A DNA stretch of 50,173 nucleotides, from contig JAKMEK010000096.1 in the NCBI GenBank assembly GCA_022425945.1, positions 1-50,173 of the forward strand, in the 5' to 3' direction. Positions 44,660 to 50,173 of this stretch are shown piece by piece. Each line of letters starts with the position of its first letter. Within the stretch, counting starts at the first letter, position 1. Source of the stretch: Flavobacteriaceae bacterium. Lineage in GTDB: Bacteria; Bacteroidota; Bacteroidia; Flavobacteriales; Flavobacteriaceae. Both the position numbers and the translations under genes were made by a program. The notes beneath the pieces were generated by a model that did no database searches, was not told where the DNA came from, and saw nothing but the letters and a program-made list of their open reading frames with translations.

Positions 44660-46810
44660 TTATTTTCCGAAATCGTGAATTGATTTTCCTGCGGCCGCTA
44701 AATCGCGAAGGCTTTGGGGTACCTCCCAGTGCGCACCGTGCAATGCTTTAAAGGCATCACAATCAGCAATAAAATTATCCATTCCTACATAATCTATATA
44801 CGAGAGTGCTCCCCCAGTAAAGATGGGGAATCCCCATCCTAATATAGATCCAATGTCTCCATCTGTTGTAGAACGTAATACGCCTTCGTCTAAACAACGG
44901 TAACTTTCTAAAACTTGACGGTGAAGCATGCGTTTCTTGACGTCTTCTTCAGAAACTGCGTTAACATTTGGAGTATAAATTTCCTTTAACCCCGACCACA
45001 ATTTCTTTTGTCCCCCTTTTGGGTAGTCATAGAAACCAGCTCCATCGCGTTTTCCAGTTCTATTGTGATTCTCCACTAAGTTTTTCACCATAGCATAAGA
45101 GCGTTTTTCACTTGCACTTTTTTCTGCAGGATCACTTTCAAAGATGTGAACAGATAGGGTTAAAGAAACCTCATCATGAACTGCGAGGGGACCTACGGGT
45201 AGCCCTATTTTTGTCGCGACACGTTCAATCATTGGAGCGGGTACACCCTCTTCTAATAAGAACATTCCTTCTGAAACATAGGTTCCAAAACAGCGAGAGG
45301 TAAAGAAGCCACGACTATCGTTTACCACAATAGGGACTTTTTTGATTGCAACAGTATAATCTACTGCTGCTGCAATGGCTTTGTCTTCCGTTTTTTCTCC
45401 AACGATAATCTCTACTAAAGGCATTTTGTCTACAGGCGAGAAAAAGTGAATTCCTATAAAGTTTTCTGGTCTAGCAGAAGACTTTGCTAACAAAGAGATT
45501 GGAATGGTTGAGGTGTTTGACCCATAGATCTTATCCTCCCCAAGAACCGCTTCAGTTTGCTTAGTCACTTTGTCTTTTAACTCAACATTTTCAAATACTG
45601 CTTCAATAATTAAGTCACTGCCTTCTACTGCCTTAGGATCATCAGTAGGGGTGATTTTAGCTAATAAAGCTTCTTTCTTTTCAGGGGTAGAGCGTTTTTT
45701 TGCAATGGCTTTGTCTAATAATTGTGTAGAATAAGCTTTTCCTTTTTCAGCCCCTTCTTGACTTACATCCTTTAGGACTACATTCATTCCTGCTTTAGCC
45801 GAAACATAAGCAATCCCAGCACCCATCATTCCAGCTCCTAAGACTCCCAGTTTCTCAATCTCGTATTTAGGTTGATCTTTAGGACGGGCTTTTCCTTTTG
45901 CAGCATCTTGAATAGCAAAGAATCCTGTGCGGATCATATTTTTAGCTTCAGGGGTTGAAGCAGCTGCAGTAAAGTTACGTGCTTCAATCTCTAAGGCGCG
46001 ATCAACAGGAATTTGAATCCCATCGTGAATCACTTTAATGATTTTTTGTGCCGAAGGGTAATTGCCATGTGTCAATTTCCCTACATTCCCAGAAGCGCCC
46101 ACCATGGTCTGAACTCCATTAGGGGTCCAGATATTTCCACCGGGAATTCTGTGCTTTTTGTTGTCCCATGGCTGAACAGGGTTGGGCGTTGCTAATATGT
46201 ATGCTTTGGCAGCGGCTAACATTTCCTCTTCGGTTTCAGCTACAGCATCGATTAAACCGTCTTTTAAGGCTTTTGGTGGACGTGCTTCAATTCCTTGAAG
46301 CAAGTACATCAATGCGGTTTGAATTCCCATTAAATAAGGTGCTTTTACCGTTCCTCCACCACCGGGAAATAGACCTACTTTAATTTCAGGGAAACCGATT
46401 TTGATTTTGGTTGAGTTAAGGGCTATCCTATGATGGCATGCCAAACAAAGTTCTAAGCCTCCGCCTAGTGCTGTACCATTGATGGCAGCCACAAAAGGTT
46501 TTCCTCCAGTTTCAATTTCACGCATCCCTTTGTGCATTTCAAGGATGGTTTGTGTAAAGGCACCTTTGTCTGGGATATCTTTTAGTAGTGCACGTAAATC
46601 TGCTCCAGCCATAAAGATGGGTTTCCCTGATGTTACGATTACTCCTTTAACGCTGTCATCTGCGATGGCCGCATGGGCTACTTCGACATAACGTTTGATA
46701 AAATCTTCAGAAAAGAGATTAGCCGAATTTTCGGTTTGATTGATCACTAATGTTCCAATCCCGTCGGTATCGACACTAAACGATAATAATTTATCTTGAA
46801 TATTTTCCAT
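44660..46810 (-). CDS. 3-hydroxyacyl-CoA dehydrogenase / enoyl-CoA hydratase (FadB/FadJ-like)
   Basis: A 716-residue multifunctional beta-oxidation enzyme. The crotonase domain spans about 1-190 (FMAGADLRALL, NGTALGGGLELCLACHHR). The NAD-binding domain starts near 325 (GVLGAGMMGAGIAYVSA) with NTSTIPISLLAK and NFIGIHFFSPV. The C-terminal domains carry NDSRGFFTSRCF. It hydrates enoyl-CoA and oxidises 3-hydroxyacyl-CoA. It lies 22 bp after the thiolase gene, giving the usual two-subunit trifunctional system. Confidence 0.95.
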   Translation of the reverse strand: MENIQDKLLSFSVDTDGIGTLVINQTENSANLFSEDFIKRYVEVAHAAIADDSVKGVIVTSGKPIFMAGADLRALLKDIPDKGAFTQTILEMHKGMREIETGGKPFVAAINGTALGGGLELCLACHHRIALNSTKIKIGFPEIKVGLFPGGGGTVKAPYLMGIQTALMYLLQGIEARPPKALKDGLIDAVAETEEEMLAAAKAYILATPNPVQPWDNKKHRIPGGNIWTPNGVQTMVGASGNVGKLTHGNYPSAQKIIKVIHDGIQIPVDRALEIEARNFTAAASTPEAKNMIRTGFFAIQDAAKGKARPKDQPKYEIEKLGVLGAGMMGAGIAYVSAKAGMNVVLKDVSQEGAEKGKAYSTQLLDKAIAKKRSTPEKKEALLAKITPTDDPKAVEGSDLIIEAVFENVELKDKVTKQTEAVLGEDKIYGSNTSTIPISLLAKSSARPENFIGIHFFSPVDKMPLVEIIVGEKTEDKAIAAAVDYTVAIKKVPIVVNDSRGFFTSRCFGTYVSEGMFLLEEGVPAPMIERVATKIGLPVGPLAVHDEVSLTLSVHIFESDPAEKSASEKRSYAMVKNLVENHNRTGKRDGAGFYDYPKGGQKKLWSGLKEIYTPNVNAVSEEDVKKRMLHRQVLESYRCLDEGVLRSTTDGDIGSILGWGFPIFTGGALSYIDYVGMDNFIADCDAFKALHGAHWEVPQSLRDLAAAGKSIHDFGK

Positions 46811-46832
46811 ATTTGTAAGTAAAGCTTAAAAA

Positions 46833-48035
46833 TTATACCCGCTCGATAATGGTAGCAATTCCCATTCCTCCAGCGATACATAAGGTGACTAATCCCGTGT
46901 TTAGGTCACGGCGTTCTAATTCGTCCATCAATGTTCCTGCTAGCATACAGCCGGTAGCTCCTAGTGGATGCCCCATGGCGATAGCGCCCCCATTCACATT
47001 CACATTACTGCTGTCAATGCCCATTTCTTCCATGAATAACATTGGGATTGCAGAAAAGGCTTCGTTTACCTCGATCAAGTCAATATCACCGATGTTCATG
47101 CCTGCTTGTTTTAACGCTTTGCGCGTAGCTGGGGCTGGCCCAGTGAGCATAATGGTGGGGTCGGTCCCGTCAATGGCTGCAGTACGGATTTTAAAACGCG
47201 GCTTTAAGCCCATTTTTTTTCCAGCTTCATCGCTACCAATTAAAGAGATGGCTGCACCGTCTACAATAGCAGAAGAGTTTCCTGCGTGGTGAACATGGTG
47301 TAAGGTTTCAACTTCTGGATATTTATCTAGTGCAACATCGTCAAAACCAGCCATAGCACCCATCATTTGGAAAGCAGGCGGAAGTCCTGCTAAAGAAGCT
47401 GCAGTCGTTCCAGGACGAATATTTTCATCGGTGGTTAAGATATCTGTTCCATTTTGATCTTTAATGGCAATACGCGATTTGAAATAACCCTTTGCGTTTG
47501 CTTCAGCTGCGCGGCGCTGAGATTCGGCCGCAAATTCATCTGTAGCTTCTCGGGTGTAGCCGTATTTAGAAGCGATCAAATCCGCTGAAATTCCCTGAGG
47601 AACCAAGTTTCCAGGAATAGCGAGGGTAGGGTCAATAAACATCCCCGCACCGTCTGATCCCATGGCCACACGTGACATACTTTCTACTCCACCAGCAACA
47701 ATTAAGTCACGGAAGCCCGATTTGATATAAGCTGCGGCTTGATTCATCGACTCTAGACCAGACCCGCAAAAACGGTTTAAGGTTACCCCGCAAAGGTGAT
47801 CACCATAACCAGAGGCTTGTGCAGCAGATTTTGCAATGTTGGCACCTTGATCCATGACTTGTCCAACACAGCCCAGGATCACATCATTGACCAGACTGGT
47901 GTCTAATTGATGCTTGCTTTGTAAAGCGGTGAGCGATTGTCTGGCTAATTCTGTTGGGGTCACACCAATTAGTGCTCCTTTTTTGTTTCCTTTCCCGCGA
48001 ACGGTTCGGATAGCGTCATAAATATATGCTTCCAT
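46833..48035 (-). CDS. Acetyl-CoA C-acyltransferase (thiolase, FadA-like)
   Basis: A 400-residue thiolase with the nucleophile Cys90 in NRFCGSG, EVNEAFSAIP, GGAIAMGHPLGATG and the second catalytic cysteine in LCIAGGMG. It cleaves 3-ketoacyl-CoA to acetyl-CoA plus a shortened acyl-CoA and would work with the multifunctional protein encoded next. It opens this operon; a perfect 15-bp palindrome lies 43 bp upstream of its ATG. Confidence 0.95.
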   Translation of the reverse strand: MEAYIYDAIRTVRGKGNKKGALIGVTPTELARQSLTALQSKHQLDTSLVNDVILGCVGQVMDQGANIAKSAAQASGYGDHLCGVTLNRFCGSGLESMNQAAAYIKSGFRDLIVAGGVESMSRVAMGSDGAGMFIDPTLAIPGNLVPQGISADLIASKYGYTREATDEFAAESQRRAAEANAKGYFKSRIAIKDQNGTDILTTDENIRPGTTAASLAGLPPAFQMMGAMAGFDDVALDKYPEVETLHHVHHAGNSSAIVDGAAISLIGSDEAGKKMGLKPRFKIRTAAIDGTDPTIMLTGPAPATRKALKQAGMNIGDIDLIEVNEAFSAIPMLFMEEMGIDSSNVNVNGGAIAMGHPLGATGCMLAGTLMDELERRDLNTGLVTLCIAGGMGIATIIERV

Positions 48036-48078
48036 GATGGGTATTTTAATTAACTTTTTGTTTCGTGAATTTTAATTA

Positions 48079-48093
48079 AATTGAAATTCAATT
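48079..48093. promoter_or_regulatory. Candidate operator palindrome upstream of the thiolase gene
   Basis: AATTGAAATTCAATT is a perfect palindrome with 7-bp arms around a central A, in the gap upstream of the beta-oxidation genes. Size and symmetry suit a TetR-family operator, and a TetR gene converges on this operon. The sequence is all A/T except one G and one C, so chance is possible. I see no copy upstream of the TetR gene itself. Confidence 0.35.
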
Positions 48094-48178
48094 AATTCTA
48101 GCGTGTAAATCTAGTATTAAATGTCAGATTATCCAAACATTCTTTGGAGGATGATAAGCGTTGAGCTGAACGGGAAGA

Positions 48179-48358
48179 TCAGGAGTCAGCGTCTTCCTTT
48201 TTTTTGGGGTCCATACCCAACATGCGTTCAAAACGATCTGGGATATAATTTTTATTCACATCTTCTTCATAGCCGGCGGTGGTGCTGAGGACGCCATAAA
48301 TGATAACGCCAACAATTAGGGCTACAATAGCAACGACAACGATAACTATTTCATTCAT
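48179..48358 (-). CDS. 59-residue membrane protein with calcium-loop motif
   Basis: This small gene runs from the ATG at 48358 to a TGA at 48179. The product has one membrane helix (residues about 4-23, rich in V and I) and a charged tail. The tail carries D33-x-N35-x-N37-x-I-P-D41-x-x-E44, the spacing of bacterial thrombospondin type 3 / EF-hand-like calcium loops (D-x-D-x-D-x-I-P-D-x-x-E). It ends with a KKK stretch and acidic residues. Coding is supported by the coherent helix plus motif and by the lack of another gene in the 491-bp gap. The function is unknown. Confidence 0.72.
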   Translation of the reverse strand: MNEIVIVVVAIVALIVGVIIYGVLSTTAGYEEDVNKNYIPDRFERMLGMDPKKKEDADS

Positions 48359-48526
48359 AATTAGTTTGGTTTATCTAAATGTACAATTTATTTTTCAATT
48401 CTTCGAATTTCTTAGGTGGCGTTGAGCAGGGAATGGTATTAATATTCACGCATTTTTGCAATGATCCTCTATGTTGCAGGCAAATCATTCTACTTTTTAG
48501 TACATTCAAGTCAAAAATCATTTTAG

Positions 48527-50143
48527 ATGAAACCAAGAACTTCCTTTTTCTACCTAATGTGCTTTAGCTCTATTCTTTTTTTGGGCTGTACACCTAAATC
48601 GATTCCCAATTATACTAATAATGTTATTTCAGCAGCGCATCCATTGGCCTCAAAAGCGGGACAACAAATGTATACTCAGGGCGGGAATGCCTTTGATGCC
48701 GCTGTGGCAGCAGGTTTTACCCTTGCCGTAGTTGAACCAAGCATGAGTGGAATAGGGGGTAGGCTACAGGCCATTTATCAAACAAAAACAGGGGAAATCA
48801 AGGGAGTAGATGCATCGACGGAAGTTCCCATGAATTACACTCCGTCTGCTGAAAAACATTCATTTGGTTATCCGACCATCGGAATTCCCGGTGTGGTTGC
48901 AGGATTGCTTAAGTTACACCAAGATCAAGGGAGTTTGTCGCTCAATCAAGTGCTAGCTCCTGCCATCAAGGCAGCGGAAGAAGGCTATGTAATTTTACCC
49001 GGTGAGGCACTACGCCAACAAAAGGCAGTTGAAAAAGTCAAAAGCATTTCTGGAACTGCACATCATTTTTTGACTGCAAAGGGGGAGGCTCCAAAAGCCG
49101 GAGATAGCATTGTACAAAAAGACCTTGCTGAGGTGTTGAAAGCCATAGCAAAGAAAGGTAAAAAAGGCTTTTATGAGGGATACGTGGCACAAAAAATGGT
49201 AGATGATATTCAGGCGAATGGAGGAATGCTGACCCTAGAGGATTTAAAAAATTACAAGGCGTTGTCCTCTCGTGTACTTCATGGAAAATTTAATGGACAC
49301 GATATTCACAGTTTATACCTTCCGTCATACGGTGCAATTACCATACAAATTTTACAGATCCTTGATCATTTGAAGGGAATTCAATCCGAAGAACAATGGG
49401 CGAAAGAAGTAGGCGAGGCGACGAAAATAGCCTATACTTATCGCAAAAAACAAGATAATCAAGATTCTTTGGCATTGATCCTTTCCTATGAGCATGCAGC
49501 TAAATTGGCCCAAAAAATACGGGAAGAAGCTTACACATTTACTGCTGATTTTGACCAAAACACTCCTGTTTCTTGGACAGTAAAACAAGGGCATACCACT
49601 CATTTGACAACCGCCGATCAATGGGGGAATGCAGTTTCCTTGACCCAAACTGTTGGCCCCAATATGGGGTCAAAAGTAGCCACTAAGGGACTAGGATTTT
49701 TGTATGCGGTGACGCTTGGGGGCTACTTGGGCGATTATAAACCCGGCGACCGAGCAAATTCTCATATAACGCCAACGCTTGTAACCAAAGATGGCGCCTT
49801 GGTACTGGCACTGGGTGCAGCCGGGGGAAGCAGAATTGTGACGGCTGTAACCCAAGTGATTAGTCGATTTTTGGGACAAAAACATTCCTTGGATAATGCC
49901 GTTTTTTTACCCCGGGTTTATCCTTTTCAAGACAGTTTGTGGGTAGAAGATCATGCAACAGTAAAAACAGTTAACGCAGCCTTAAACCCTGCTGAATATC
50001 CAGTAAAATACATTGAAGAAGTTGCCCGTTTTGGACGCATACATGCCATTGCCAAAGACCCTGAAACTGCTTCTTGGATCGGTGCTGCTGATCCGGATTG
50101 GGAGGGAACAACAGAATACTTTTCTTTGGAGAAAAAAGATTAA
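48527..50143 (+). CDS. Gamma-glutamyltransferase-like Ntn-hydrolase lipoprotein
   Basis: A 538-residue member of the GGT superfamily with a lipoprotein signal (LFLGC, Cys21). Family landmarks are GGNAFDAAVAAGFTLAVVEP, SGIGG (75-78), IPGVVAGLLKL, the autocleavage site with probable nucleophile Thr357 in GHTTHLTTAD, and GAAGGSRIVTAV. Two usual gamma-glutamate contacts differ: the Arg of the R-E-x-A-P motif is Ser97 here, and the second Ser of the S-S-M motif is His413. It is probably an autoprocessing periplasmic hydrolase, but glutathione may not be its substrate. It is encoded alone. Confidence 0.88.
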   Translation: MKPRTSFFYLMCFSSILFLGCTPKSIPNYTNNVISAAHPLASKAGQQMYTQGGNAFDAAVAAGFTLAVVEPSMSGIGGRLQAIYQTKTGEIKGVDASTEVPMNYTPSAEKHSFGYPTIGIPGVVAGLLKLHQDQGSLSLNQVLAPAIKAAEEGYVILPGEALRQQKAVEKVKSISGTAHHFLTAKGEAPKAGDSIVQKDLAEVLKAIAKKGKKGFYEGYVAQKMVDDIQANGGMLTLEDLKNYKALSSRVLHGKFNGHDIHSLYLPSYGAITIQILQILDHLKGIQSEEQWAKEVGEATKIAYTYRKKQDNQDSLALILSYEHAAKLAQKIREEAYTFTADFDQNTPVSWTVKQGHTTHLTTADQWGNAVSLTQTVGPNMGSKVATKGLGFLYAVTLGGYLGDYKPGDRANSHITPTLVTKDGALVLALGAAGGSRIVTAVTQVISRFLGQKHSLDNAVFLPRVYPFQDSLWVEDHATVKTVNAALNPAEYPVKYIEEVARFGRIHAIAKDPETASWIGAADPDWEGTTEYFSLEKKD

Positions 50144-50173
50144 TTGTTCAATACTTTAATGGTTACCAAGAAG

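Larger units (their letters stand above)
48036..48526. other. Gap of 491 bp between thiolase and GGT-like genes
   Basis: Contents that I can support are the 59-residue gene (48179-48358), the palindrome at 48079-48093, a short inverted repeat CCAAA/TTTGG at 48134-48148 without a T-run, and a 7-of-8 promoter match TACTTTTT at 48491-48498 ahead of the GGT-like gene. No tRNA, repeat array or mobile-element end is visible. Confidence 0.6.

Noticed and set aside
46849-47292. 147-residue plus-strand open frame antisense to the thiolase
   Set aside because: Serine/proline/isoleucine-rich translation typical of the reverse complement of a conserved gene; no motif.
48379-48567. 62-residue plus-strand frame before the GGT-like gene
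   Set aside because: It runs into the GGT-like signal peptide in another frame and has no coding character.
1-50173. CRISPR arrays, insertion sequences, prophage or defence genes
   Set aside because: No spaced direct repeats, transposase, integrase, phage structural genes or known defence domains could be seen in any frame.

Overview
The window is a stretch of chromosome from a low-GC member of Bacteroidota, most likely Flavobacteriaceae. Pointers are a 1284-residue secreted protease with a type IX secretion C-terminal tail, DUF6089 and DUF4286 family genes, the Bacteroidota-style cox/SCO/DUF420 cluster, many lipoproteins, weak or absent Shine-Dalgarno sequences, and several exact copies of the Bacteroidota -7 promoter element TANNTTTG. 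Genes are densely packed, often with start/stop overlaps. I see no rRNA, IS element, prophage or CRISPR array. There is one tRNA-Leu(CAA). Most of the window is ordinary core genome.

Layout. 1-3369 (+): end of a caa3-type cytochrome oxidase operon (subunit III, truncated by the window edge, then subunit IV) followed by likely assembly factors: a cysteine-less SCO-like membrane protein, a true SCO protein, a DUF420 (CtaM-like) protein and a 73-residue CxxC membrane protein. 3445-9232 (+): complete MacB-type tripartite exporter (ATPase, two permeases, periplasmic adaptor, TolC-like outer membrane factor). 9310-14243: tsaB, a DUF255/YyaL-type thioredoxin-domain protein, a NifU-domain protein, a gamma carbonic anhydrase and murI. 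20403-14310 (-): nadK, DUF6089, uppS, bamA and two Skp/OmpH chaperones, an envelope-biogenesis operon ending at a strong terminator. 20530-23833 (+): pdxJ, an alpha/beta hydrolase, a GNAT acetyltransferase and an aspartate kinase.

23921-25212 (+) is a small accessory patch: a secreted M57-like zinc protease plus a small lipoprotein, AT-rich and with many AGA/AGG arginine codons. 30852-25216 (-): ribF, serS, DUF4286, rsmA, mgtE and a 2-hydroxyacid dehydrogenase. 30952-35480 (+): the large T9SS metalloprotease and an overlapping FN3-like lipoprotein. 37728-35485 (-): prs, rplY, pth. After the tRNA and an enoyl-CoA hydratase comes a fructan-use operon (sugar porter, GH32 lipoprotein, PfkB kinase) without SusC/SusD. 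The end holds an M19 dipeptidase, a TetR regulator convergent with a beta-oxidation pair (multifunctional FadB/FadJ-like protein and thiolase), a 59-residue membrane protein with a calcium-loop motif, and a gamma-glutamyltransferase-like lipoprotein whose substrate-binding residues are changed.

Nothing here is an obvious new defence or mobile system. The best leads are the two uncharacterised oxidase-operon proteins, the divergent GGT-like enzyme, the M57 protease/lipoprotein pair, the 59-residue small protein and a perfect palindrome upstream of the beta-oxidation genes.
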